DNA of 64,000 nt from Bathynomus jamesi (GCA_023014485.1 JAJOZX010012256.1:40001-104000); one strand, 5' to 3'; positions 32,337 through 43,251 are shown, counted from the stretch's first letter. A program made the numbers and translations. The notes: generated from the sequence alone by a model not told the origin.

Positions 32337-33397
32337 ATGGAACTTCCTTTGAGAAGCATTCTCAATGCCGCGTACGATGTGTCCGTGACGAAGTCATTGC
32401 GCGTGTTCAGGCGTGAAACCGGCACCATTAACTATGTACTTGAAACGATTTGCAGGCAAGCAAGCAAACGTAATGTTATTTATTAAGTGTTGAGGAGATG
32501 AATAGAGTCTTCGTGATAGTTGAGAAGTGGGGTGAGGAACGTTATGAAATACCTGCAGGTGTAGGTACAAGAAGAGAACAGATCAGTGATGCCCCCTCAT
32601 ATGCCGTTGTTTGCACGTTGTGTGTACATAACGATCAGCTATGCATTGATATAAGACTGATGTGGAAGAATGCATCTGATAATAACGTTCTTGTCCCCAC
32701 GCGAAACCGTTTCATCCTCGACAGAATGTTTGAAATCGTCGGATTCCGTAAGCTGAAGCCTATATTAGACGCTCGTGTTACGGATATGATTTATTTAACT
32801 GTTCTTGAATACACATACACCGCTCTGCTCGACTGATTTATCGAATGTAGGAATGAACAAGGCGAGAATGGTCTAGAGCTGGATGCATATTTAAAAGGTT
32901 TAGACTCTTCGAAATATCCCGAACTTTGGTACAAAGCACTTGAACGGTACAGGGCAGAGCTTGCCTACACTGTTCACCCTGAAGAGCTGTATCTCTATAT
33001 AATGAGTAGCTGTCGTTACGACTTGGAAGATTATTTCAATTGCCGCTATGCAGAGTGAAGAAGAGTTCACGATTGAAAAGCTCGGAACGGTAAGAAAAAC
33101 CAGTGATTGGAAAGGAGGGTTTATAAACTTGTATTTAATAATGATGTTGTGGTTAAAGATGACCTCTTTGTGCGTGCTTTTGATTGTATTCTAGCCGTGT
33201 TTAAAGATAACTTGCCAACCGAATGTAAAGTGGGCACAAAAATAGTATTGAACGATATGAAAGCCATTTATATCGAGTATAGGTATCCGTATAACTTGAG
33301 CGGTGAAGTAATGGTTGGGGGTATTTTTCGTGTGGTGCAAAGCAATAATGTAGACTCAATTACGTGTGAGTTTAGTGTTTTTCGCCGTAGAACATAA
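32337..33397 (+). pseudogene. Gene B1: unknown Polinton right-arm protein, frameshifted
   Basis: It starts at ATG 32337 (MELPLRSILNAAYDVSVTKS). A one-base loss near 32483 shifts into the frame 32498-32836, a TGA at 32834-32836 interrupts it, and further shifts follow before the last frame 33107-33397. Blocks shared with B2 and B3 are YDV--TKS, VFRR-TG, NYVLET, ISDAPSYAV, LMWKNASDNN, GFRKLKPILD, TVHPEEL and VGTKIVLND. I do not recognise a domain. It is always the gene after A, so A and B form a fixed pair in this Polinton family. Confidence 0.6.
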
Positions 33398-33439
33398 AGT
33401 ATTTTGATGTATATTTATTTTCAATATATTTAATTATTT

Positions 33440-33446
33440 AATTGTG

Positions 33447-33500
<54 letters not shown>

Positions 33501-33900
33501 CTGTACTAATATGCAACTGATTATACTCGTTCGTTTTGTATATTATTATTTTATTATTTTCAATATATTTAATTATTTAATATAACTGTATGTATATATA
33601 TATATATATATTTTTCCTGTACTAATATATTGATGGTTACACTACATCGTTTTGTATATTTTTGATTATATATATATATATATATTTCTCGTTCGTATTT
33701 CTTATGCTATTATTATTATTTTTTTATCATATATATTCCATCATTTGATTGCATATTTATTTTGATTATATATTCGTCGTTCGTATTTCTTATGCTATTA
33801 TTATTTTTGATCATATATATATTCCATTGTATACTTATTTTCTATATATTTCGTGAAATTGAATCCATTAATTCGTCTAAATATACAGAATGATGAAATA
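33440..33900. repeat. TA-rich repeat field downstream of gene B1
   Basis: Several (TA)n tracts alternate with a repeated motif (CGTTCGTATTTCTTATGCTATTATTATTTTT near 33700 and 33780, and TTTCCTGTACTAATAT near 33497 and 33610). No gene is visible. Confidence 0.7.
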
Positions 33901-34009
33901 GTGTTTTATTTAATTCTTTTGGTTGTACACGACATTGAATTATATCAAATGATTGCCTTCTAAAACGCCTGACGGATTTCTAAGCCAACTGTCAAAAATA
34001 TCTGGATAG

Positions 34010-34265
34010 CGCAATCTGGCAACTCAACCCTAATAATGTACACCTGAAGAAGCCATTTACGCCTTCTAAGTCAACTGGCTGGTTAAGCCAGAATATATAC
34101 TTTAATTAAATAAATAAACGCAATGTGGCTACTCAGCCTTAATAATGTACACCTGAACAAGCCTTTTACGCCTTCAAAGTCAACTGGCTGGTTAAGCCAA
34201 CTGGCGGATTAAGCCTGAATATATGCTTTAATTAAATAAATAGCGTAATGTGGCAGCTCAGCAGA
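34010..34265 (+). repeat. ~112-bp tandem repeats at the Polinton right arm
   Basis: Two units share AATAATGTACACCTGAA, then TTACGCCTTC, TCAACTGGCTGGTTAAGCC and CTTTAATTAAATAAATA. Related but diverged units (CTTCTAAGCCAACTGGCTG) lie at 37700-37930, after gene B2. They may be subterminal repeats of the Polinton, but no terminal inverted repeat was identified. Confidence 0.65.
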
Positions 34266-34577
34266 TACCGAACTGGCTGATTAGGAACATATTAAGACAA
34301 CAGGCGCTCGGCTGGTCTTAATATGCGCTTGGCTCCTGCCAGGCGAACACCTCTCTTCCTCTCTCTCCTTCTACTCTCTTTCTCTTGGGGGATAACTTCG
34401 CCTCCAAGTTGTATAACCCCTTGATGCACTTGCAACATTCCCCTCCCCTTTGTTGCATAACATCTTGCAACATTCTCCCCTACCCCTTGTTGCATAACAT
34501 TGTGCAACATTTCCTTTCCAACATTGATCAACATTTGCAATTGCATTGCACTCTCTCCTTTTGGTCCCATACTACTA

Positions 34578-34942
34578 AGATCAAGGACGAGTATGGAGAT
34601 AGTGCCTACGGTGATTCTTTTTTCTCGACAGGTCCAAAAACGTACGGGGTACGGGTGAGGGTGGGGGAGGAAGTGAGATATATCGTGAAAGCAAAAGGCA
34701 TCACGCTTCACCACGCGAATCGGCGGATCGTTAACTTTGACTCGCTGAAGGAGCTAGTGAGCTTAGAAGATGAGGGCGACCAACCACCCCAACTGACTGT
34801 AGGGACTCACAATTTTCGGGTACAGAAACTGGAGGGCGTGAAGGAACTTAAGGGGACGAAACTGTGTCGTAATACATATAGGAAACGCTACCAGGTGCCT
34901 GGCACCTACGATACTGTTCCCTTTGGATACCGTGAGGCGTGA
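34578..34942 (+). pseudogene. Duplicated C-terminal fragment of Polinton DNA polymerase
   Basis: The frame opens abruptly with IKDEYGDSAYGDSFFS and continues through TYGVRVRVGEE, IVKAKGITLHHANRR, the basic KGTKLCRNTYRKRYQ and VPGTYDTVPFGY to a stop at 34942. It repeats the last ~120 codons of the P1 polymerase (30860-31221). Everything before KDEYGD is absent, so it is the left breakpoint of a duplicated right arm, not a complete gene. It carries no lesion within this piece. Confidence 0.85.
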
Positions 34943-35176
34943 ATATTGCTGTCGTGTTAGCGTATATTTACTTATTGACGATAGGTTTATTTATTTATTT
35001 ATTACGTGTATTTGAATATATGCTATGAATTAGAGACTATTTACTTGTTGACGATATGTTTATTTAAAATAAATCATGTTTCATGCAGCGTTTCATTTTC
35101 TCCTATGTGTGTGTGTGTGTGTGTGTACAGGTAAAAGTTAAGCACCGCCCACTGTATGGCGCAACCCAATCAAAGA

Positions 35177-35187
35177 GGTCACGTGAC
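35177..35187 (+). promoter_or_regulatory. Conserved palindromic CACGTG element upstream of gene A2
   Basis: GGTCACGTGAC followed by TCCTGC, about 110 bp before the gene A2 ATG; same position and sequence as before gene A1. Confidence 0.45.
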
Positions 35188-35296
35188 TCCTGCTACTAGC
35201 TGGTCATATCTCTGCCCTGCGACCTCAGTTGACCTCAACAAGCCCTGGATCTCAAACGTGTATTTTGAAGAATTCTCACGTAGACGGAAAATAGTG

Positions 35297-35845
35297 ATGG
35301 CTACCTTTGATATTGCTTGTTCGACATTTATGAAGTGGTATTCGATAAAGTTTACGGATGTGGTGAACACTCAAAGAATCCCTAGTCCTCCCTTCTTTGA
35401 GACTTTTAAGGCAATATTGAACCGAGCGATGCGTGAGGAGCAGGTGGTCCAAATACTCTACGGGTATTCTGGCGAGATCATTGCGGGCTTTCGTGGCTCA
35501 AGCGATGTAATAGACTACGTCATAGTGCTAAACTGCGCAAAGGTGCACATACACCGCGAAGTGGAAGAAGCAACACATGCAAAAGAGAAGCAACGGGTAT
35601 GGGTTGTGAACCTTGTTGACGAATGGTATGACAAGCGGTATTATGTCATGTTACATCACACCGAGTACGCTTACCCTGCGTCTGAGAATATAAATCTTGT
35701 AATTATGAATGCCCTAAAATATTTTTATCATTACGTTCATATATATCATGATGAGGTTCGCAGTGAGGTTGTGGCTAAAAGCTTGTGCGAGTTTTTAATA
35801 GAGTTTAGGGATGAGTATCGCTTGTTAAGCAAAAAGGAGTGTTAA
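35297..35845 (+). CDS. Gene A2: unknown Polinton right-arm protein (182 aa)
   Basis: I chose ATG 35297 (MATFDIACSTFMKWYS) because it aligns with the A1 start; the frame is open further upstream to 35156 without similarity. By eye roughly two thirds of residues match A1, with a one-residue length difference near residue 45 and conservative changes elsewhere (for example LVDEWYDKRYYVMLHHTEY). The frame is intact. It follows the duplicated polymerase tail and precedes gene B2, repeating the P1 order. Function unknown. Confidence 0.7.
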   Translation: MATFDIACSTFMKWYSIKFTDVVNTQRIPSPPFFETFKAILNRAMREEQVVQILYGYSGEIIAGFRGSSDVIDYVIVLNCAKVHIHREVEEATHAKEKQRVWVVNLVDEWYDKRYYVMLHHTEYAYPASENINLVIMNALKYFYHYVHIYHDEVRSEVVAKSLCEFLIEFRDEYRLLSKKEC

Positions 35846-36034
35846 TGTGTGGAGAAAATGAATGAAGATGTATGGTTCCGGAGAGTGATAACCATTAAAG
35901 GCGTTATTACTTCATGTATCGGAAAAATTCTCTAAACGAATGTCCGGTATAATGGGTTACAAATATTCATATGATTCTTTCATGTTGGAACAACTCCGTG
36001 CACGAATCACTAATGCTTGGTATGATGCGCCCGT

Positions 36035-37155
36035 GTGACTCATGCCCCCACACCTACCACCGAGCCAAGCTGCGCACCGGCTGCTCATAGTCACTTCAAT
36101 GCCGTATACGACGTGTCCGTGACGAAGTCAGTGCGTGTGTTCAGGCGTAAAACCGGCGCTGTTAATTATGTACTTGAAACGAGTTGTAGACATTCAAACT
36201 CTGGTAAACAGAACGTAATTTATTTAAGTGTTGAGGCGATGAACAGAATCTTCGTGGCGGTTGAGAAGTGGGGCGATGACGGTTATAAAATATCTGCAGA
36301 TGTAGGCACAAAAAGAGAGCAGATTAGTGATGCACCCTCATACGCTGTCATTTGTACGTTGTGTATAAAACGAGACCAGTCATGCATTAATATACGGTTG
36401 ATGTGGAAGAATGCATCTGACAATAACGCCCTTATCTCCACGCGAAACTGTTTCATTCTCGACAGAATGTTTGAAGTCGTCGGTTTCCGCAAGTTAAAGC
36501 CCATATTAGACGAGCGTGTTGCCGATATGCTTTATTTTGACACGGTTCTTGAATACGCGTACACCGCTCTATTCGATGGCTTTATCGAGTGTAGGATTGA
36601 ACAAGGCGAGAATGGATTGGAACTGGATACGTATTTAAAAGGTATAGATTCTTCGAAATATCTTGAACTTTGGCACAAAGGACTTGAGCGGTACAGGGCT
36701 GAGCTCACCTACACTGTTCACCCTGAAGAGCTATTTCTTTATATAATGGTCAGTTGTCAGCACGACTTGAAGATTGCTTCAATTATCGATATGCGTTGTG
36801 AAGAGTTCACGATTGAAAAGCTCGGATTGGAAAGAATAAACCCTCGTTTGGAAAGGAGTGTTTATAAACTTGAATTTAATAATGATGTTGTGGCAAACGA
36901 TGCCCTCTTTGTGCGTGCATTTGAATGTATTCTAACCGTGTCTAAGAGAATGATAACTTACCATCCAATTGTAAAGTGGGTACAAAAATAGTGTTAAACG
37001 ATCTGAAAGCCCTTTACAATGACTATAGATTTCCACATACTTTGAGTGGTAAAATAATGATAATCGTATTTATTGTGTAGTACAAGCAACGAAGATATAA
37101 CTTTAGACTCGATCACATGCGAGTTTAGTATTTTATTTAAGCGCAGTAAAACATA
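36035..37155 (+). pseudogene. Gene B2: unknown Polinton right-arm protein, start and end damaged
   Basis: The longest B frame: 36035-36991 is open for 318 codons and reads YDVSVTKSVRVFRRKTG, ISDAPSYAV, LMWKNASDNN, GFRKLKPILDE, GLERYRAELTYTVHPEELF and RSVYKLEFNNDVV. Compared with B1, about 50 bp containing the original ATG and MELPLRS codons are deleted between GTCA and CAATGCC near 36092, so the present start is fortuitous. A frameshift near 36950 displaces the last ~65 codons (VGTKIVLND-like block, to about 37155). No domain recognised. Confidence 0.6.
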
Positions 37156-37177
37156 AAGTGTGTATATTTTGGTGTGT

Positions 37178-37272
<95 letters not shown>

Positions 37273-37394
37273 ATGTATTGGAATTCTTCTGCTTCTATTA
37301 TTTTTAAAGTTTATATGTAAGTGTGTATTTTTAGTTGGCGTACATATATTAAACGTGTATATAGATTTCTACTTTACTATTATTATTTATGGTC

Positions 37395-37446
<52 letters not shown>

Positions 37447-37450
37447 TCGC
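37178..37450. repeat. (CA)n/(TA)n microsatellites
   Basis: A CA tract at 37178-37203, then TA tracts to about 37271 and again at 37397-37446. Confidence 0.95.
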
Positions 37451-37699
37451 TTAAAGTGTGTATTTTTTGGTGTATATAGGTTTCTTCTACTATTATTAGT
37501 TTTATTGTATATTTATCTCCAATATATTTCGAATAAATGTATATTAAATAATTGATTCCATGTTAAATAACTCGTTTTGCGACTAAATAAACAGAGTGAC
37601 GTTGTTGTGTTTTATTATTCAAATTATATACAAATGATATTATTTGATTTAATTATTCTACGCCAAAATTAACAGCACTACAAAAGTTACATATATTTG

Positions 37700-37818
37700 C
37701 ATTGCCTTCTAAGCCGACTGAGGCTGTCAAGAACTTCATTATATGGAGAACATCTCTCCATTAGTATATACAAATTAAATAAATAGAGCAATCTGGCAAC
37801 TATTCTTATGGATTGGCT

Positions 37819-37855
<37 letters not shown>

Positions 37856-37935
37856 ACTTCTAAACAAACCAATTAAGCCTTCTAAGCCAACTGGCTGATT
37901 AAGACTTCTAAGCCAACTGAGGAGGTCAAGAGCTC
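37700..37935 (+). repeat. Diverged right-arm repeats after gene B2
   Basis: CTTCTAAGCC(A/G)ACTG occurs at least three times, with GGCTGATTAAG and GCAATCTGGCAACT, matching the repeats after gene B1. A TA tract interrupts them at 37825-37852. LINE copy 2 is inserted about 70 bp further right. Confidence 0.6.
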
Positions 37936-38238
37936 CAGTATGCGACGAGACATGCCAGCGAAAAGATCTTCTGTCTCCGCTCTCCTCTCTCAGCCAGAAT
38001 CCTTACTGAGCGGACGCATTCCATGGGCTCTCTGATATTGTTTCTACTTTTCGATATTGCCGATAAATTTACTTTTGGAAAGTTCTGAATTTTATATACT
38101 TGCGTTTATATTCACATTTTTATAGTTAAGTAACTGAATATTAGTGGTTTTTAGCGATTTAGAATTTTTCATAGCGTGCCGGCTTAATTTAACTTAAACT
38201 TGTGACGGTTATAAACGTTAATTACTTTAACTTACGCG

Positions 38239-39201
38239 ATGCCGTCGCAGAAAGTGTCGTGTGCTAGGTGTGGGGTTAATCAGTGGTATACGGATTTTAA
38301 GGATTACAACGGCGGTCCTATGGCGATTACCATATAAAACGTAGTGTACGCGAGGTGACGGAAAGACTTGCAACGCTTGATCAGGGCAGAGGTAGGGTTA
38401 CAGTTGAAGGCCGAACCTAATTTGAAGGGTGAGGTGAGGAACATAGTTTCTAGTATAGGTAGCTTATCGGAAAGGTTAGACAGAGTTGAGGAAGGGGTTA
38501 AGGTTGGTCCGAGATTAGTAGACGGGGAGGGATTTAGAGAAGTTAAGGGTGAAGCTAGACCACATACGTTAGGTGATAGGAATCTCCCCCCTATCGAGGT
38601 TTCGAACCCTTTCGCCCAGTTGGATAGGGATGTGAACGAGGGGGAAACTATTTTAATTGGGGACTCATTAGTGCGCCATATGTATGAGGAGTTCGTTGAA
38701 CGGAATCCAACCAAGAGGAGGAGGGTCTGTCTACCAGGGGTCTGGGTTGACAGAATTATAGACGAAGTGGATAGGATTGATGTTACCTCCCGTCACTCGA
38801 TGTTGGTGACGATGGTAGTGTGCAACGATTCGTATAGGCCCGATACGAGAGTGCCTGACCTTTGGGAGAGATATAGGGGGTTAATAAGGTCCCTGAAGGC
38901 AAAGTCGGATAGGTCTTTAGTTCTAGGTATTAACCCTAGGCACGGTTTGGGTCTTATGATTACGTCAAAAACAATATTTTTTTATACTAAACTAGAAGAG
39001 ATTTGTGCTCAGGAAAATGTAACCTTCGTAAAGCTGTGGTTAGAATTTAGTGATCCTAGCCTTTTTATAAAAGATGGGGGTGCATTTTAATGAAATAGGG
39101 AATGCTAGGCTAGGTAGGTCAATCGATGAGAACGTTCAAAAGCTGTATAGGTCGAAGCCTTCTTTAAACGTTGTGGGTCCAGGAAACGCCAGTATGACGT
39201 G
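38239..39201 (+). pseudogene. LINE copy 2 ORF1 (zinc finger, coiled coil, esterase-like)
   Basis: From ATG 38239 (MPSQKVSCARCGVNQWY). A deletion near 38335 removes the second Cys pair seen in copy 1. The frame 38368-39090 is then open through the coiled coil and the esterase-like motifs IGDSLVRH and LFIKDG, with VCND where copy 1 has GGND. An extra G near 39080 shifts the frame just before the Asp-x-x-His motif. ORF1 ends TGA at 39199-39201. Confidence 0.65.
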
Positions 39202-42100
39202 AAAAATAGTTTAAAATGCCGATCCGCGGTAAAAAATAATTTAAACGTCTTTTATTGTAACGCGCGTAGTATTAAAAATAAATTGAAAGGATTTAACCTC
39301 TTAACGACCGAGGTTTTTGTAGGGTTAAGTTATGAATGCGTGTATTGGAAACGGTATAAATTTGACCCAGTGGTCCAAAAGAGGTTAAGGCGATAATTTA
39401 TTCCGGTAACTACGACATAGTTGCTATAACCGAAACGTGGTTAAATACCGTGATTCGGGACTTGTTGGGGAAACTTGATATAGTGGATTTTAAACTTTTT
39501 ACTGATGATAGGTTCATAGGATTGGTGGCGGCGTTTTGTCGTACATTCGTAATTCCCTTAGGGCTATCGAGGTTAAGATACATTTTTTGGCAGCAATTAA
39601 TGCGATATGCGTTGAAGCTAGGGCGAGTAGTATTAGCTTTAATTTTGTTGTTGTTTATATACCTCCCGTTCAACCCCTCGATACCGATACTAGATTTTAC
39701 ACACTTCTTGGTAACTTTATTAATAATCAGGATAGTATAATTGTCGGAGACTTTAACTGCCCTAACGTTAATTACGAGACTTTTACTGGTAATGATGAGG
39801 GCTTGAGATTGATTGAGTTCATGGAAGATAATATTTTACGACAGATTGTTACCGAACCAACGCGTGGTGACAATATTTTAGACGTGGCGATGACGAACGA
39901 CGAAAATATAGTCGAAAGTTTAGAATTAGGTGAGAGTTTGGGATGTAGTGATCACCAAATTATTAGGTTTAAGCTACTGATAGAAAACACTAAGGATAGT
40001 AACGTAATAGAAGTCCTTGATTTTCGTAGGGCCAATTTTGATAGTTTTGCGGACAGGATGAGAGTAGTGGACTGGGATAACTTATTATGGGTAATGACGC
40101 AAATTTTCATTGGGAGGCGTTTAAAGAAAGTTTTTTTTTAATATAGAAAAGGAGTTTATTCCTCGTAGGCCCAAGCGCGCTAGAAATTATGGTAGGCCCA
40201 AGTGGTGGACTAGGGAAATAGGCGAGTTCATAAACGAGCGTAACAGAACGTATAGACTTAATAAGCGCAATGGCACGGCAGCTAACTTTAACAGATATAT
40301 CGAGCTTTGACGTCAGGTTAAAAGATCAGTTAGGAATGCTAAGCGTAATTCAGAGATACTTATAGCTGCGGATAGTAAACATAATCCAAAAAAGATTTTT
40401 GAATACGTGAATAATCGTAAGCCGATAAAGGTAATATAGGGCCTCTAGTGGACGCTAACGGCGCTTTGGCTTCCGACGCTCAGGCGATGTCGGGTATTTT
40501 TAACACCTTTTTTCCGACAGTTTTTACCGTAGAAGACGTAAATAATGTCCCCGATGTGGACGATATCGTTCCATTTAGTAGCGAGACTATTTTGAATGAA
40601 ATAACTGTTTACGAGGGTGAGAGTGCGACTTATATCGATAGGCTAAAAGTTAGCAAGCCTCCAGGCCCTGACACGCTTTATCCTAGACATTTGAAAGATT
40701 TGAAAGACGTTATCGCAGGCCCATTAACGAAGATTTTTATCAGTCACTGGAAGCGGGGATTATTCCTGAAGACTTCAAATTAGCTAACGTTACGCCCATT
40801 TTTAAAAAAGGCGACCGCACAGTAGCTAGCAATTATAGGCCTATTAGCTTAACGTCAATTGTCGGTAAACTTTTGGAATCCGTAGTTAGGGATCGTATTA
40901 TCGATCACGTAGAAAGTCACGATTTGATTAATAGTAGTCAGCATGGGTTTCGATGCCATAGATCTTGTTTAACTAATTTGTTAGAGTTTTATAACGAAAT
41001 AGTGCGTGAATACGATAGGCATAGAGTGGCTGACGTTACTTATTTAGACTTTTAAAAAGCGTTCGATACAGTCCGCATAGAAGATTAATTGCAAAGGTTA
41101 AAGCGCACGGTTTACGCGGTCAGGTAGCTAACTGGTTAGAGGAATGGCTTCGTGCTAGGAGACAGAGGGTCGTTGTTAATGGTAGTGAATCGGGGGGGAT
41201 ATAGGTAGTGGTGTCCCACAGGGTTCAGTGTTAGGCCCATTGCTATTCTACATTAATCTACATTAACGACATAGATGTAGGCTTGACCAGTAACGTGTCA
41301 AAATTCGCGGACGATACTAAAATAGGTGGTAAAGTTGTTAACGTGGACGATAGAAATAGGCTCCAAGACTTTGTAAATAGGATTATGGAGTGGACAGATA
41401 AGTGGCAGATGCAATTTAACGTAGACAAATGTGAAGTTTTGCATATAGGTTCTCGTAACAACAATTACACGTGCACGATGGATGGTAGACAGTTACCGAG
41501 CGTTGACGAGGAAGTAGATTTAGGCGTACGCTTATCTAAGGATTTAAAAGTTAGGAACCAGTGCCTGGAGTCTTGCGCAAAAGCTAATAGGATGTTAGGC
41601 TTCATAGCGCGTAATTTCGAATTTAAATCAAAGAATATTATATTGCCCCTTTACAAGTCCCTAGTCAGGCCTCATTAAAATATGCTGTTCAGTTTTGGTG
41701 CCCGTATTTGCGTGAGGATATTGATAGGTTGGAAAGGGTTCAGCGTCGCGCCACGAAACTAATTCCGTCATTACGCAACAAGTCTTAGGATTAAAGAGTT
41801 AGACTTGCATTCACTCGAAACTAGGTGACTAAGGGGGGAGCTTATTGAAGTTTTCAAAATCGTTAATAATATCGATAACGTAAATTTTGACAAACTGTTC
41901 ACTTTCGATAATAGCAATACTCGTAATAACGGATTTAAGTTGCGTGGCAGACGTTTCATTACTAACATCACTAAAAACTTTTTACGTTTAAAGTAATTGA
42001 TAAATGGAATAATCTTTCCGCGTCCATCGTGAACTCTAGCAGCGTTAATATGTTTAAAAACCGTTTAGAGAGGCATTTTAAAAATATTAACGTTGTTTAA
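39199..42100 (+). pseudogene. LINE copy 2 ORF2 (endonuclease + reverse transcriptase)
   Basis: Endonuclease blocks ARSIKNK, VGDFNCPN and CSDHQ are in frame 39536-40141 after the MITE. Reverse-transcriptase blocks are spread over shifted frames: KPPGPDTLYPRHL (40448-40783), SQHGF (near 40940), SGVPQGSVLGPLLF region (near 41205-41250, damaged) and KFADDTKI (41301). The reading frame ends TAA at 42098-42100. The duplicate relationship to copy 1 is clear, but the lesions are different, so both decayed independently. Confidence 0.75.
39297..39384. mobile_element. 88-bp MITE with TTAA target duplication inside LINE copy 2
   Basis: TTAA at 39293-39296 and 39385-39388 flank 88 bp whose ends CCTCTTAACGACC and GGTCCAAAAGAGG are imperfect inverted repeats. 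LINE copy 1 has a single uninterrupted TTAA at the matching site (GAATTTAAGGCG near 21240), which is the empty site. TTAA targeting is typical of piggyBac-like elements, though other groups use it too. Confidence 0.85.
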
Positions 42101-42469
42101 AATAATAAAATAATTAGCAACAGGAGCTCTGGGGGTAATGGTCGAGGATGAGTCTGTTGACGATTAATGCCAGCTTGTGACATGCCAGTGTGTAATATGC
42201 CAGCAATAAAAAAAAATTAGACTAACACGAACTTAGATGTAGCTCGTAGCGTAAACTAACCCAATTTTTGTTATACTCTTCCTACCTCTTTTTTTCTTTT
42301 CCTATCCTCTCTTTACTTGCATGTCTGTAGTTTGCATGGTATGACAGTGTTTGAGTTAAGACTGTGTTTGCATGGTTTGTAAGCGTTCTTCTTTTACTTC
42401 TTTTCATCTTTCCCCTTTCCTATTCTCTTCGACTATTTTTCCGACTTGTCGGCAGTGGCCGGTGGACGA

Positions 42470-42840
42470 TGATGGGGAGTCTTTCTTTCTCTTTTTCTGA
42501 ATGAATGTTAACCCACGAATGATAGGTTTTGCTACTTACTTAACCCTTCATGCAGCTTGGGGACTAAACCCCTCCCCTTGCTTGCAGCACCTCTTCCCCA
42601 CGAGTGCGAACTCCCCATGGGTGCCAACCCGTCTCCACAGTGGCAATCTCCTTTGCAACATTTTATCAACAATGCAAACATTGCAATTGCACTCGGCCTT
42701 TTTGCGGTCATACTACTCTATGCTTTGTGTAAAACGGTGAAACCATTCCCATAACTCGAACTTAACTTGTTGGCACGTCTTGAACACTAATGATATATAT
42801 TATATGGGATTGAACTCAGAATGGTCCCCTGAGGGTTTTT
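42470..42840 (+). other. Remainder of the duplicated Polinton right arm
   Basis: CAACA, TTGCAATTGCA and CATACTACT match the sequence at 34520-34575 just before the duplicated polymerase tail, after the LINE is removed. No gene is visible; the short open frames 42501-42740 and 42557-42754 overlap and lack recognisable features. Confidence 0.4.
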
Positions 42841-43246
42841 ATGATACACACAGACCGTGCATGGAACAAGGAACTCTCCTGGGAAAATTAAATCCACAAA
42901 CACTATAGTTTTTCGTTTTCTTTTTCATGATGTTAGCCCGACGTGGGCAACGGGTCACTCGCAAAGAGGCCCCAAAAATATAGCTTCCCTCACCAGCTAT
43001 CTACAAAGCAGATAGGATCCAGATCCCTAGAGCCTGTCCCAAAGCTGGATCCTATCTACTGTGTAGATAGCTGGTGAAGGAAGCTATATTTTTGGGGCCT
43101 CTTTGCGAGTGACCCGTTGCCCACGTCGGGCTAACATCATGAAAAAGAAAAGAAAAACTATAGTGTTTGTCATTTATTACTTATTCGGACTGTAGTGGAT
43201 TTAATTTTCCCAGAAGAGTTCCTTGTTCCATGCACGGTCTGTGTGT

Positions 43247-43251
<5 letters not shown>
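42841..43251. repeat. Large near-perfect palindrome (foldback), ~190-bp arms
   Basis: The left arm begins ATGATACACACAGACCGTGC and the right arm ends GCACGGTCTGTGTGTATCAT. Inner parts match over GTTAGCCCGACGTGGGCAAC and GAGGCCCCAAAAATATAGCT up to AGCTATCTAC. The centre, about 43010-43065, contains GGATCCAGATCCCTAGAG. A short stretch in the right arm (TCATTTATTACTTATTCGG) has no partner, so one arm gained or lost ~30 bp. No coding sequence. Its right edge abuts a TA microsatellite. Confidence 0.85.

Larger units (their letters stand above)
38004..42465 (+). mobile_element. CR1/L2-group LINE, copy 2
   Basis: Colinear with copy 1 from CTGAGCGGACGCATT to about CTATTTTTCCGACTTGTC in the 3' UTR. 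It retains one unit where copy 1 has the 277-bp duplication and one unit of the 3' UTR repeat. It carries its own lesions: many frameshifts, a TTAA-flanked MITE (39297-39384) and small deletions. It lies in the duplicated Polinton right arm; related flanking sequence (TTTGCAACATTTTATCAA, GCATTG…) resumes after it near 42655. Confidence 0.8.

Noticed and set aside
33980..34330. CRISPR-like direct repeats
   Set aside because: Units are ~112 bp long, tandem and diverged, without short regular spacers; the DNA is eukaryotic.
37160..37555. 131-codon plus-strand frame
   Set aside because: Mostly microsatellite-encoded (His-Thr and Tyr-Ile repeats); no similarity or start context.
42501..42754. Possible short secreted or membrane peptide gene (two overlapping plus frames)
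   Set aside because: No start context or similarity; the sequence partly matches the Polinton right arm at 34.5 kb, where it is not open.
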